A DNA stretch of 64,000 nucleotides, taken from assembly GCF_944380985.1 (NCBI RefSeq), contig NZ_CALWJJ010000002.1, positions 62,001 through 126,000 of the forward strand, read 5' to 3'. Positions 50,504 to 59,144 of the stretch are shown piece by piece. Made by a program: the position numbers and the translations under genes. A model generated the notes under the pieces. That model ran no database searches. It saw only the letters and a list, made by a program, of their open reading frames with translations, and was not told the origin of the DNA. Source of the stretch: an uncultured Agathobaculum sp. (GTDB lineage: Bacteria; Bacillota; Clostridia; Oscillospirales; Butyricicoccaceae). Each line of letters opens with the position of its first letter. The first letter of the stretch is position 1.

Positions 50504-51842
50504 GCGTGCGCGCACGCCGCGCGAAGCCGCGGCGTTTTCGCTGTTTTCCATGTCAGAGCAGGGCGCATGGTCGGATGGCGCACTGCATCATCAGCTGGCG
50601 CAGGCAGGCCTTTCAGGCCGGGACGCGGCGCTCGCCGCGCGTCTGACCTACGGCACCGTGCAAAATGCGATGCTGCTGGACTGGTATCTGCGGCATTTTT
50701 CCGCCGTGCGGCTCAAAAAGATCGCACCACGTGTACTTTTGTGTCTGCGCATGGGGCTTTATCAGATGATTATGCTGGATAAGATTCCGGCGCACGCCGC
50801 GGTCGCCGAGACGGTGGAGCTTGTACGGCGACACTGCCATGCAAATGGCCGCGCGGTGTCATTTGCAAACGCGGTGCTGAGGAGCGCGGCCAAAGCCGTT
50901 GCGCAGGGCAAGCTGCCCGCGCTTGACTGCCCGGACAAGGAAAGCTATTATGCGCTCAAGTATAGCCATCCGGTGTGGCTCGTGCGGTTGTGGTCGGCGC
51001 AGTTTGGCCAAAAGCTGACCGAGCAGATCTGCCGGGCGGACAATGCCGACACACCGCTGTCTGTGCGTGTCAATATGATGCGCGCGGCGCCCGATAAGGT
51101 GCGGGCCGAGCTTGTCTCCGCCGGCCTGACGGCCACGCCGCACCGTGCGTTTGCGGATATTCTGCTGTGCAGCGGTGGCGACGTGGCAGCGCTGCCCGCG
51201 TTCCGGGAGGGCCGCATCACCATTCAGGATGCGGCGAGCGCACTGGCCGCTGCGGTGGCCGATCCCCGGCCGGGCGACAGCGTGATTGATTGCTGCGCTG
51301 CGCCGGGCGGTAAGAGCTTTGCCATGGCCGAGCGCATGCAGGGCAGGGGCAGCGTGACCGCCTGCGATATTTATGCGCACAAGCTAAACCGCATTCAGGA
51401 GGGCGCGCGGCGGCTCGGCCTTGCAAACGTTCATGCCGAATTGCAGGACGCGGCCGCGCCGCGCGCAGACTGGCGCGGCACGGCGGACGTCGTATTGTGC
51501 GATGTACCCTGCTCGGGGCTTGGCATCATCCGTAAAAAGCCCGAGATCCGCTACAAGCCCCCAGAAGAAATCGAACAGCTGCCTGCCTTGCAGGCGAGGA
51601 TACTGCAAAACTGCGCGCAGTATGTAAAGCCCGGCGGCACGCTGGTGTATTCGACCTGTACGATCCTGCAGCGAGAAAACGAGGATGTGGTGCGCGCGTT
51701 TCTCGCGCAAAACGCGGCGTTTTCCGCTGTGCCGTGGTCGCACCCGGTGTGCGGCGCGCAAACAGACGGCATGGCGACCCTGCTGCCGCCCATCCATGAT
51801 ACCGACGGATTTTTCATCGCCAAGCTACATCGCAGGGCATAG
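50493..51842 (+). CDS. rsmB: 16S rRNA (cytosine-967 C5)-methyltransferase
   Basis: A 449-residue rRNA methyltransferase. The N-terminal NusB-like RNA-binding domain covers about residues 1-140; the C-terminal SAM domain has VIDCCAAPGGKSFAMAE near 264, the nucleophile PCSGLGIIRKKPEIRYK near 340, and a second cysteine in VYSTCTILQREN near 388. I chose the GTG at 50493, which overlaps the end of the peptidase gene and is preceded by GGAGGG; an ATG at 50421 exists but would add an unlikely Cys/Ser/Arg-rich leader. Confidence 0.93.
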   Translation: MDAKRARTPREAAAFSLFSMSEQGAWSDGALHHQLAQAGLSGRDAALAARLTYGTVQNAMLLDWYLRHFSAVRLKKIAPRVLLCLRMGLYQMIMLDKIPAHAAVAETVELVRRHCHANGRAVSFANAVLRSAAKAVAQGKLPALDCPDKESYYALKYSHPVWLVRLWSAQFGQKLTEQICRADNADTPLSVRVNMMRAAPDKVRAELVSAGLTATPHRAFADILLCSGGDVAALPAFREGRITIQDAASALAAAVADPRPGDSVIDCCAAPGGKSFAMAERMQGRGSVTACDIYAHKLNRIQEGARRLGLANVHAELQDAAAPRADWRGTADVVLCDVPCSGLGIIRKKPEIRYKPPEEIEQLPALQARILQNCAQYVKPGGTLVYSTCTILQRENEDVVRAFLAQNAAFSAVPWSHPVCGAQTDGMATLLPPIHDTDGFFIAKLHRRA

Positions 51843-51881
51843 CGCATGCCGCATGCCGATCGCTTATCCAGGGGAGATAAA

Positions 51882-52916
51882 ATGACCGAGATCAAATCGC
51901 TGACAATCGAAGAACTCAAGGCCGCGCTCGTGGATATGGGTGAAAAACCCTTTCGCGCGGGGCAGATCTTCAAATGGCTTCACGGGGGCGTGGAGTCCTT
52001 TGAAGAGATGTCCAACCTGTCCAAAGACCTGCGGCAACGGCTGTCCGCGCGTTTTTCGCTGACCGTGCCTGTAGCCGTGCGCAAGCAGATGAGCAGGATG
52101 GATGGCACGATAAAATATCTGTGGCGCTTGCATGACGGCGAGTGTGTAGAGTCCGTGCTGATGCGCTACAAACACGGTGTGTCGGTCTGCGTGTCCACTC
52201 AGGTTGGGTGCCGCATGGCCTGCAAATTCTGCGCCTCAGGCATTGGCGGCTGCAAGCGGAACCTGTCTGCGGGCGAGATTTTGGATGAGATTATTTTTAT
52301 GCAGAAGGACAGCGGCGAAACGGTGTCAAACATCGTGCTGATGGGCACGGGCGAGCCGCTTGATAACTATGACAATGTACTCAAATTCCTGCGTCTGGTC
52401 AGCTGTTCCGAGGGTATAGGCATCGGCCAGCGGCATATTTCCTTGTCAACAAGCGGAATTGCTGATAAAATAGAGAAGTTAGCAGGCGAAAAGCTGCAGA
52501 TCACGCTGTCGGTTTCGCTGCACGCGCCGGACGACGAGACCCGCTCGTCGATCATGCCGGTCAACAACGCCTATCCGGTTAAGCGGCTAATGCGCGCATG
52601 CAGGTATTATTTTGACACGACCGGCCGGCGCATATCCTATGAGTACATGATGGCGCGGAATAAGACTGATCAACCCTGGCAGGCCGAGCAGCTGGCAAAG
52701 CTTTTGCGCGGCAGGCCGGCGCATGTCAATCTGATTCCGCTCAATGAGGTGGCGGAAAGCCCGCTGAGGCCGTCGCGGCCAGAGGCTGTGCGCCGTTTTC
52801 AGCAGGCGCTTGAAAAGCACGGCGTGACGGCGACCGTGCGCCGCCGGCTCGGCCCAGACATCGACGCCGCCTGCGGCCAGCTGCGGCGGCGCGAACTGCG
52901 GGAACGGCAAGCGTGA
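51882..52916 (+). CDS. rlmN: 23S rRNA A2503 / tRNA A37 C2-methyltransferase RlmN
   Basis: A 344-residue radical-SAM methyltransferase that acts on A2503 of 23S rRNA and A37 of some tRNAs. The cluster motif is VGCRMACKFCASGIGG near residue 109, LMGTGEPLDNYDNV near 155 and SVSLHAPDDETRSSIMPVN near 222. The catalytic cysteine in the C-terminal segment is RRLGPDIDAACGQLR near 330. I chose the ATG at 51882, preceded by AGGGGAG; the ATG at 51846 would add 12 residues without family support. prpC follows. Confidence 0.96.
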   Translation: MTEIKSLTIEELKAALVDMGEKPFRAGQIFKWLHGGVESFEEMSNLSKDLRQRLSARFSLTVPVAVRKQMSRMDGTIKYLWRLHDGECVESVLMRYKHGVSVCVSTQVGCRMACKFCASGIGGCKRNLSAGEILDEIIFMQKDSGETVSNIVLMGTGEPLDNYDNVLKFLRLVSCSEGIGIGQRHISLSTSGIADKIEKLAGEKLQITLSVSLHAPDDETRSSIMPVNNAYPVKRLMRACRYYFDTTGRRISYEYMMARNKTDQPWQAEQLAKLLRGRPAHVNLIPLNEVAESPLRPSRPEAVRRFQQALEKHGVTATVRRRLGPDIDAACGQLRRRELRERQA

Positions 52917-52977
52917 GAGGGCCGGGCCGTTTTGGCGGCGCGGTAGTACATGGAACACACCTTGGGAGGTGCTGAAC

Positions 52978-53730
52978 GTGGAATATTTCGGCTTAACAGA
53001 CAAGGGGCGCGTGCGCCTGACCAATCAGGATATTTTTCAGATCGAAGCGCGGGAGGATAATGAGACCGTGCTGCTAATCGTGTGCGACGGTATGGGTGGC
53101 GCGAACGCGGGCAATGTGGCCAGCCGCTTTGCCGCGCAGACGTTTATCGCATCAATTGGACCGGCGCTCACAGGCACGCTTGACGCAACGGCCCGGCAGG
53201 AGCTGCTCACGCACGCGTTGGAAGAGGCAAACCAGACTGTATTCAGTTTAGCCGACCGGCAGCCCGAGTTTCGCGGCATGGGTACGACGCTCGTCGCGGC
53301 GCTCGTGCAGGGCGGCGAGGCGACTGTGCTCAACGTGGGCGACAGCCGCGCCTACCTGTTTGACGGCGAAGGCCTGCACCAGTTGACCGAGGATCACTCT
53401 TATGTCGAAGAGATGCGGCGGCAGGGCCACATCACGGCTGAGGATGCGCGCAGCCATCCGCAAAAAAACCTGATAACCCGTGCGGTCGGGGTCGAGCCGT
53501 CGGTCAAGGGCGATATGTTCGAGGTTCGGCTGAAGACAAGCGAGGTGCTGCTGCTGTGCTCGGATGGGTTGACTAGCATGGTCGAGGATGATAAGATCGC
53601 ACATGCCATTGAAAATGCAAAAACGCTCGCCCTGGCGGGCGATGCGCTGCTCACCCTCGCGCTGGAGGGCGGCGGCCGCGATAATATCACGGTTGCGCTG
53701 TTCACCCGCGGCGTGCAAGAGGAGGCTTAA
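52978..53730 (+). CDS. prpC: PP2C-type serine/threonine phosphatase PrpC/Stp
   Basis: A 250-residue metal-dependent phosphatase that reverses the action of PrkC. Family motifs appear in order: LTDKGRVRLTNQDIFQ, LLIVCDGMGGANAGNVASRF near residue 33, GMGTTLVAALVQ near 99, VLNVGDSRAYLF near 116, LLLCSDGLTSMV near 182 and GGRDNITVALF near 233, which hold the metal-binding aspartates. I chose the GTG at 52978, eight bases after GGGAGG; another GTG at 52969 lies on the ribosome site itself. prkC starts 6 bp downstream. Confidence 0.94.
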   Translation: MEYFGLTDKGRVRLTNQDIFQIEAREDNETVLLIVCDGMGGANAGNVASRFAAQTFIASIGPALTGTLDATARQELLTHALEEANQTVFSLADRQPEFRGMGTTLVAALVQGGEATVLNVGDSRAYLFDGEGLHQLTEDHSYVEEMRRQGHITAEDARSHPQKNLITRAVGVEPSVKGDMFEVRLKTSEVLLLCSDGLTSMVEDDKIAHAIENAKTLALAGDALLTLALEGGGRDNITVALFTRGVQEEA

Positions 53731-53736
53731 GCGCAT

Positions 53737-55782
53737 ATGGACAAATATATCGGCAAACTGCTCGGCGGCCGGTATGAGATCATTGATGTGGTCGGCGTGG
53801 GCGGCATGGCGGTCGTCTACCGCGCGCGCTGCCATGTGCTCAACCGCTATGTCGCCGTTAAGATCCTCAAGGACGAATACGCCAAGGACCCCGAGATCCG
53901 CAAACGGTTTTCAATCGAGTCGCAGGCGGTTGCCAAGCTCAGCCATCACAATATCGTATCGGTTTACGATGTCGGCAGCGAGAATGGCACCGACTATATC
54001 GTCATGGAACTGATTGAGGGTATCACGCTCAAGGAATATCTGCAAAAAAAAGGCCGCCTGACCTGGCAGGAGTCGGTGTTTTTTGCAGAGCAGATCTGCC
54101 GCGCGCTCATCCACGCGCACTCGCGCGGCATTATTCACCAGGATATTAAGCCCCAGAACGTTATTATCCTGCGTGACGGCACCGCTAAATTAACCGACTT
54201 CGGCATCGCCTCATTTGCCACCACGCAGGAGACCCGCGTGGTGCAGGAGGCCATCGGCTCGGTGCACTATATCTCGCCCGAGCAGGCCAAGGGCTCTAAG
54301 ATTGACTATCGGACGGATATTTACTCTCTCGGTGTCGTTATGTATGAAATGCTCACCGGCAAGCTGCCGTTCGAGGGCGATACCGCGTTGCAGATCGTCA
54401 TGCAGCACCTTAATACGGTGCCGCTCGTACCAAGCGAGCTGATCCCCGACATCCCCAAAGGGCTTGACGAGATCGTCATGCACGCGATGTGCGCGAACAT
54501 CGGCCGCCGTTATGCCTCGGCCGAAGAGTTGTACGCCGATCTCGAGCGGTTGCGCAGCGATCCCGCGCGGCGCTTCGGTTATACCGCGCTGGTTGATGAG
54601 GGCGGCGAAACCCAGGTGATCGGCCGCGAGGTGCAGCAGGCGGCGCGCTATGCGCAGACGTCTGCGGCGCACAGCCGCGCTGCCGGACAGGCGGACAGAT
54701 CTGCGCCGCGCCGGACAAGCGCGCCGGCAGTAAATGAGCCGGAGGGCTTTTTTGACCGTCTAGCCGAGCGACCGGGCCTTGCTGCGGGCATGGCGGTTGC
54801 GGTGGTAGCGGTCATCACGCTGTTCGTTGTCGGCATTCTGCTGATGACGGGGCGCAGCGCCAGTGAAAAGATCGCGGTGCCTTCTTTTATCGGCATGGAC
54901 ATCGATGCGGTTATGGCGGATGCGGCCTATACGGAAAACTTTACCCTGCGGGAAGCAGATGAGCGGCTGCAATCCAATCGGCCGGTCGGCGAGGTTCTCG
55001 AGCAGGATGTGGATGCCGGAAACGAGGTCGTCAAGGGTACGGTGATCACGCTGACCGTTTCGGCCGGCGGTGAGAACGTCAGTAATACCTACAAGGTTGT
55101 GGACTTTGCCGACCGTGCGCTCGATTATGTTACCACTATACTGGACGAGCATGGAATCCAATACGTTACGCAGGAAGAGTTTAGCGAAGAGGTCGAGGCC
55201 GGGCATGTCATCCGCACCGAACCTGGTGCAGGCGCCGAGCTTCAGCCTGGCGCGTCGATCACGATCTATGTCAGCAGAGGCAGGGAGATCCGCACGACTA
55301 CAGTGCCGCGCCTCTACGGCATGACCCAGAACGGAGCCGAGCAGGCGCTCAACGAGCGCGGCCTATCGCTCGGATCGGTAACACCCGTGACTAATAGCGC
55401 GCCCGTGGGCACGGTCGTCTGGCAATCGACCGACCCGGATACCGAGGTGGATGAGGGCACGGTGATTAACATCCAGATCTCAAACGGTCCCGGCGAGCAG
55501 ACGCCTGGATCCGAAACCCCGAACGAGCAGCCGGGCGGCGGGCATGTTTCTGAAGAACCGCCCGCACCCGCGCAGGGCTCGGCAACCGTGCAGGTCACCC
55601 TGCCGGAAAACACCGATATAGCGCACATTGTGATCTCAGTGGACGGTGTGGTGCAGTATGATGAAACGCATGAGACCAGCCTTGGCAGCATATCCGTGCC
55701 GCTGACAAGCACGGCGGGCGAGCATGAGGTCACGGTCTCGGTAGACGGCAACAGCTCGACCCAAACCTATACGTTCAGTTGA
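53737..55782 (+). CDS. prkC: PASTA-domain serine/threonine kinase PrkC (Stk)
   Basis: A 681-residue membrane receptor kinase that senses wall fragments. The cytoplasmic kinase domain covers about 10-270: ATP lysine at 42 (VAVKILKDEY), catalytic IIHQDIKPQNV with Asp136, and DFG at 154-156. A basic linker leads to a single membrane helix (about 347-370). Outside are about three PASTA repeats (about 375-590; for instance AVPSFIGMDIDAVMADAAY and VPRLYGMTQNGAEQALNERG), a Pro/Glu-rich spacer and a small beta-domain. The HRD arginine is Gln here (HQD). Confidence 0.95.
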   Translation: MDKYIGKLLGGRYEIIDVVGVGGMAVVYRARCHVLNRYVAVKILKDEYAKDPEIRKRFSIESQAVAKLSHHNIVSVYDVGSENGTDYIVMELIEGITLKEYLQKKGRLTWQESVFFAEQICRALIHAHSRGIIHQDIKPQNVIILRDGTAKLTDFGIASFATTQETRVVQEAIGSVHYISPEQAKGSKIDYRTDIYSLGVVMYEMLTGKLPFEGDTALQIVMQHLNTVPLVPSELIPDIPKGLDEIVMHAMCANIGRRYASAEELYADLERLRSDPARRFGYTALVDEGGETQVIGREVQQAARYAQTSAAHSRAAGQADRSAPRRTSAPAVNEPEGFFDRLAERPGLAAGMAVAVVAVITLFVVGILLMTGRSASEKIAVPSFIGMDIDAVMADAAYTENFTLREADERLQSNRPVGEVLEQDVDAGNEVVKGTVITLTVSAGGENVSNTYKVVDFADRALDYVTTILDEHGIQYVTQEEFSEEVEAGHVIRTEPGAGAELQPGASITIYVSRGREIRTTTVPRLYGMTQNGAEQALNERGLSLGSVTPVTNSAPVGTVVWQSTDPDTEVDEGTVINIQISNGPGEQTPGSETPNEQPGGGHVSEEPPAPAQGSATVQVTLPENTDIAHIVISVDGVVQYDETHETSLGSISVPLTSTAGEHEVTVSVDGNSSTQTYTFS

Positions 55783-55798
55783 CGGAAGGAAGGATTAT

Positions 55799-56698
55799 TT
55801 GACCGAAGGGATCATTCTCAAGGGCATCGGCGGATTTTACTATGTGGATACGCCGCAGGGACTGATCGAGTGCAAGGCGCGCGGCCGGTTTCGCAAAACT
55901 GTGGGCAAACCGATCGTGGGCGATCGTGTGTCGCTCGAGATACAGCCCGAGGACGGCACGGGCTATCTGCTTGACATTGCGCCGCGCAAAAACAGCCTGG
56001 TGCGACCGGCGGCCGCAAACCTCGATCTGCTGGTTGCGGTCGCATCGGCCGCGCCGCCGGTGACCGATCCGTTTCTGATCGACCGCGTCACTGCGATCGC
56101 GGTGCATAAGGGCATCGGCGTGCTGGTCGTCATCAACAAAACCGACGAGGACCCGGGGAACGAGCTATATGAAACCTATTGCAAAAGCGGTATCGAGACG
56201 CTGCGCGTGAGCGCGTTGACCGGCGATGGAATCGATGCGCTGGGGGCGCGCATTCGGGGTAAGGTATCCGCGTTCGCGGGCAATTCGGGCGTGGGCAAGT
56301 CGAGTGTGCTCAATCGTATCGACCCGCATTTTGGCGCGGCGGTCGGCGCGATCTCGGACCGCATCGGCCGCGGCCGTCACACGACGCGCCATGTCGAGCT
56401 GCACCCAATCGAGGGCGGCGGTTATATTGCGGACACGCCGGGCTTTTCCGCGTTTGACACCGGACAGATGGATCTGGTGCTTGCCGAAGATTTACAATAT
56501 GCCTTTCCCGAGTTTGCGGCCTACATCGACCGGTGCAAGTTTACCGGTTGCGCGCACGTTAAGGAAAAGGGCTGCGCGGTGCGTGCGGCCGTCGAGGCAG
56601 GCGAAATCGCAAAAAGCCGGCACGAAAGCTATGTCCGGCTGTATGAAAGCGTAAAGGATCTGAAAGAATGGGAGCTTTTGAAGGGCGGCACGCGCTGA
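55799..56698 (+). CDS. rsgA: Ribosome-assembly GTPase RsgA (YloQ)
   Basis: A 299-residue circularly permuted GTPase that checks late 30S subunit assembly. After an OB-fold (about 1-65) come the permuted motifs: G4 VVINKTDEDPG near 105, G1 FAGNSGVGKSSVLN near 158, G3 ADTPGFSAFDTGQ near 215. The C-terminal zinc knuckle carries CKFTGCAHVKEKGC near 245. Translation begins at a TTG (55799-55801) behind GGAAGGAAGG. It follows prkC after 16 bp. Confidence 0.95.
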   Translation: MTEGIILKGIGGFYYVDTPQGLIECKARGRFRKTVGKPIVGDRVSLEIQPEDGTGYLLDIAPRKNSLVRPAAANLDLLVAVASAAPPVTDPFLIDRVTAIAVHKGIGVLVVINKTDEDPGNELYETYCKSGIETLRVSALTGDGIDALGARIRGKVSAFAGNSGVGKSSVLNRIDPHFGAAVGAISDRIGRGRHTTRHVELHPIEGGGYIADTPGFSAFDTGQMDLVLAEDLQYAFPEFAAYIDRCKFTGCAHVKEKGCAVRAAVEAGEIAKSRHESYVRLYESVKDLKEWELLKGGTR

Positions 56699-57330
56699 TC
56701 TTCGCTGCTGCGCCTGAAACCGATTATACCTACATCCGCGCGTTTTTGGATGCACATCCGGACGCGCTGATCGTCTGCGCGGACGGCGGGCTGCGCCACG
56801 CGCGCGCGCTCGGCCTGCACCCCGATCTGATGATCTCGGACTGCGACTCATTGCCCGAGGTTGAAGGAAGCGAGATCATCCGTCTGAAGCCCGAAAAGGA
56901 CGATACCGACACACAGGGCTGCCTGCGCGAAGCATTTCGCCGCGGCTGCACCGAGGCTACGCTGGTCTGCGCGACCGGCGGCCGCATTGACCACGAGCTG
57001 GCCAACCTTTCACTGCTCGAGGAGGCTCACGCCATGAGCGGCCATCTGACCGTGCTTGACCGGCAAAACCGTATCATTTTGCATGAGGGCGGCTGCCAAA
57101 AATTCATCATGCCGGTGGAGTACCGATATTTTTCCCTTGTGCCGCTGGATGCTGCGCTCTGCGGTGTTACAATCGAAAACGCCAAATACCCGCTGCATAA
57201 TGCCTTAATTACCCGCGCGGGTATGATCAGTATCTCCAACGAAGCGGCCGCGGGGCAAACGTTTGCCATTACCATTGAAAAAGGGCGTGCACTTGTTGTA
57301 TTTTCCCGGGATAACGGCCGCGTTTTGTGA
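56668..57330 (+). CDS. thiN: Thiamine pyrophosphokinase
   Basis: A 220-residue enzyme that makes thiamine diphosphate from thiamine and ATP. The catalytic domain shows LIVCADGGLRHARALGLHPD near residue 33, the metal motif MISDCDSL, KDDTDTQGCLREAF near 76, and the ATP region LVCATGGRIDHELANLSLL. The C-terminal beta-domain (about 130-220) binds thiamine. It overlaps rsgA by 31 bp. In Bacillus the gene rpe lies between rsgA and thiN; it is absent here. A terminator follows at once. Confidence 0.94.
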   Translation: MGAFEGRHALIFAAAPETDYTYIRAFLDAHPDALIVCADGGLRHARALGLHPDLMISDCDSLPEVEGSEIIRLKPEKDDTDTQGCLREAFRRGCTEATLVCATGGRIDHELANLSLLEEAHAMSGHLTVLDRQNRIILHEGGCQKFIMPVEYRYFSLVPLDAALCGVTIENAKYPLHNALITRAGMISISNEAAAGQTFAITIEKGRALVVFSRDNGRVL

Positions 57331-57344
57331 ATATTACACACGAC

Positions 57345-57368
57345 AACCGCCGCAGTCGGCGGTTTTTT
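57345..57368 (+). terminator. Terminator of the prpC-thiN block
   Basis: AACCGCCG (57345-57352) pairs with CGGCGGTT (57357-57364) around CAGT, running into T6. Confidence 0.85.
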
Positions 57369-57404
57369 CTCTTTGGCCTGTTTTGCAATTCATATAGCGC
57401 ATAC

Positions 57405-57433
57405 TTGCAAAATGTGAGCCGAAAGCATATAAT
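57405..57433 (+). promoter_or_regulatory. Promoter of the aminotransferase gene
   Basis: TTGCAA (57405-57410), a 17-base spacer and TATAAT (57428-57433), 36 bp before the GTG start. Confidence 0.75.
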
Positions 57434-57469
57434 GAAACCACAGAGAGAAGAAAAGGGAGTGCGTATCCA

Positions 57470-58669
57470 GTGGCATTGAAACCGATTTCCAAGATCGCGG
57501 CGGGCGTACAGGCCTCGACCACGCTGGCGATTGATTCGCTGTTTAAGCAGATGAAAGCGGAGGGCAAGGACGTCGTCGGCTTTGGCGCGGGCGAGCCGGA
57601 TTTCCCTACGCCCGAGCATATCAAGCAGGCGGGCATTGAGGCGATTGAGGATAACTATACCAAATACACCCCGGCCGCCGGCCTGATGGAGCTGCGCGAA
57701 TCCGCCTGCTACCGCCTGAAAACCGATTTCGGTCTGGAGTATATGCCGGAGCAGATTGTGGTCGCCTCGGGCGCCAAGCACTCGGTCTATGTTGCGCTGA
57801 TGACGCTGTGTAACCCGGGCGACGAGGTCGTTATTGCCGCGCCCTACTGGGTCAGCTATTCGGAGATGGTCAAACAGGCGGGCGCGGTGCCTGTCATTGT
57901 CGCGGCTGAGGAAGAGCAGGATTTTAAAATCACCGCCGCACAGCTCGACGCGGCCATCACGGACAAGACCAAGGTGTTCATGCTCAACTCGCCCTGCAAT
58001 CCGACCGGTATGGTCTACACGCGCGAAGAGCTTGAGTCCATTGCTGCGGTGTGCTGCCGGCGCAATATATATGTCATCGCGGACGAGATCTATTGCAACC
58101 TGGTGTATGACGACATCTCGTTTGTCTCGTTCGCTTCGCTCGGCGATGATGTGAAGGAGCGCACAATCCTGGTAAACGGCGTGTCCAAAAGCTATGCGAT
58201 GACCGGCTGGCGCATCGGATACACCGCGTCCAACACCGCACTTGCCCGCGTGATGGGTAGCTATCTCAGCCATTCGACCTCCGCGCCCTCAACGATTTCG
58301 CAGCATGCGGCGATCGTTGCGCTGCGTGGCCCGCAGGAGGATATGCAGGCAATGAAGCGGGCGTTTGAGCAGCGCCGCGACCATCTGGTCGAGCGCATGA
58401 ACCGTATTCCGGGTGTGTCCTGCATCAAGCCGCAGGGCGCGTTTTATGTGATGATGAATATGAAGAGCTTTATCGGCAAAACCATGTATGGCAAGAAAAT
58501 CGAAAGCGCCGAGGACTTCGCCCATCTGTTTCTCGAGAAAGGGCTGGTGGCAACCGTGCCCTGCACCGCGTTCGCTGCGCCCGGCTTTGTACGCTGGAGC
58601 TACGCGACCTCGCTTGCTGAAATTGACAAGGGCCTTGACCGGCTGGAACAATTTGTGCTTGGCGCTTAA
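57470..58669 (+). CDS. Class I PLP aminotransferase, aspartate aminotransferase-like
   Basis: A 399-residue fold-type I aminotransferase of the AspB subgroup. Visible are the substrate-entry stretch GFGAGEPDFPTPEHIKQAG near residue 38, the PLP-contact NSPCNPTGMVYT near 175, the cofactor-pairing aspartate in VIADEIYCNLVYDD near 203, the Schiff-base lysine in VSKSYAMTGWRIGY near 237, and the carboxylate-binding arginine in FVRWSYATS near 371. It probably transfers amino groups between aspartate (or an aromatic or alanine donor) and 2-oxoglutarate; the exact pair is not certain. It starts at a GTG with AAAGGGAG upstream and stands alone between a promoter and a terminator. Confidence 0.93.
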   Translation: MALKPISKIAAGVQASTTLAIDSLFKQMKAEGKDVVGFGAGEPDFPTPEHIKQAGIEAIEDNYTKYTPAAGLMELRESACYRLKTDFGLEYMPEQIVVASGAKHSVYVALMTLCNPGDEVVIAAPYWVSYSEMVKQAGAVPVIVAAEEEQDFKITAAQLDAAITDKTKVFMLNSPCNPTGMVYTREELESIAAVCCRRNIYVIADEIYCNLVYDDISFVSFASLGDDVKERTILVNGVSKSYAMTGWRIGYTASNTALARVMGSYLSHSTSAPSTISQHAAIVALRGPQEDMQAMKRAFEQRRDHLVERMNRIPGVSCIKPQGAFYVMMNMKSFIGKTMYGKKIESAEDFAHLFLEKGLVATVPCTAFAAPGFVRWSYATSLAEIDKGLDRLEQFVLGA

Positions 58670-58675
58670 AAAATA

Positions 58676-58707
58676 AAACGCCCGGTGGATTGCTCCACCG
58701 GGCGTTT
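58676..58707. terminator. Terminator downstream of the aminotransferase gene
   Basis: AAACGCCCGGTGGA (58676-58689) pairs perfectly with TCCACCGGGCGTTT (58694-58707) around TTGC. The trailing T run is short on the plus strand; on the minus strand AT-rich bases follow. Confidence 0.7.
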
Positions 58708-58835
58708 CGCGCCACCGGACTGCCCATGCGACAGATCTGTGCTGCGGACAAAAATTCGGCCGGACGGCCTCCCAAGCGCCTGCGGCCGTGCGGTTAGCTG
58801 CCTGCTGTCACCGGCATACAAAACAGGCGGAAAAC
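58708..58835. other. Intergenic stretch of unknown content
   Basis: This GC-rich stretch lies between the aminotransferase terminator and the candidate small RNA. It contains small inverted repeats, for instance GGCCG-TC-CGGCC near 58763-58774. No frame with a ribosome site and no known RNA motif is evident to me. Confidence 0.35.
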
Positions 58836-58945
58836 AAAAAAAGAACGCGACTTCAGGCCACACTATTGCACAGCCCCGTCGCGTGTCTTTGACCGGTAAC
58901 AAAATGGTTTGGAGCAGCTCCCCCTGCAAGCTCCGCACCGAAGAT
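58836..58945 (-). ncRNA. Candidate stand-alone small RNA, about 110 nt, minus strand
   Basis: A complete transcription unit without a reading frame. A promoter at 58952-58981 points leftward and predicts a start near 58945. The transcript ends in a hairpin ACGCGAC/GTCGCGT (58878-58884 with 58845-58851), followed by seven T (58836-58842). The 5-prime half can fold GGT/ACC and GGAGC/GCTCC around a G-rich loop, and the terminator loop holds a second GGC/GCC pairing. It does not match the core of 4.5S SRP RNA, tmRNA or RNase P RNA as I know them. A divergent 6S-like RNA or an undescribed small RNA are the main options. Confidence 0.55.
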
Positions 58946-58951
58946 GGTACG

Positions 58952-58981
58952 ATTATAGCACCGTAGAACTTATGGGAACAA
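58952..58981 (-). promoter_or_regulatory. Promoter of the candidate small RNA
   Basis: On the minus strand, TTGTTC (58976-58981), an 18-base spacer and TATAAT (58952-58957). Confidence 0.6.
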
Positions 58982-59109
58982 GATAAAAAATTAACAAAAT
59001 CATGTTCACAATTTATTCATAATTAGGCAATTCGACAAAAGAATCAAAAAAGAATCGGAATTTCCATTAAAATTACCCAAAATATGTACAAGGAAAATAC
59101 GGAAATGAC

Positions 59110-59138
59110 TTTACAAATCCAGCGGCACATGGTATCAT
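59110..59138 (+). promoter_or_regulatory. Promoter of rpsO-pnp
   Basis: TTTACA (59110-59115), a 17-base spacer and TATCAT (59133-59138). The AT-rich stretch 58982-59109 before it holds nothing I recognise. Confidence 0.6.
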
Positions 59139-59144
59139 ATATTG

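Noticed and set aside
56698..56720. Possible TPP riboswitch for thiN
   Set aside because: thiN overlaps rsgA, leaving no leader, and no THI-box sequence is present.
58685..58966. Plus-strand open frame of 93 codons opposite the candidate small RNA
   Set aside because: It has no ribosome site, runs through a terminator hairpin and the reverse of a promoter, and its composition is not protein-like.
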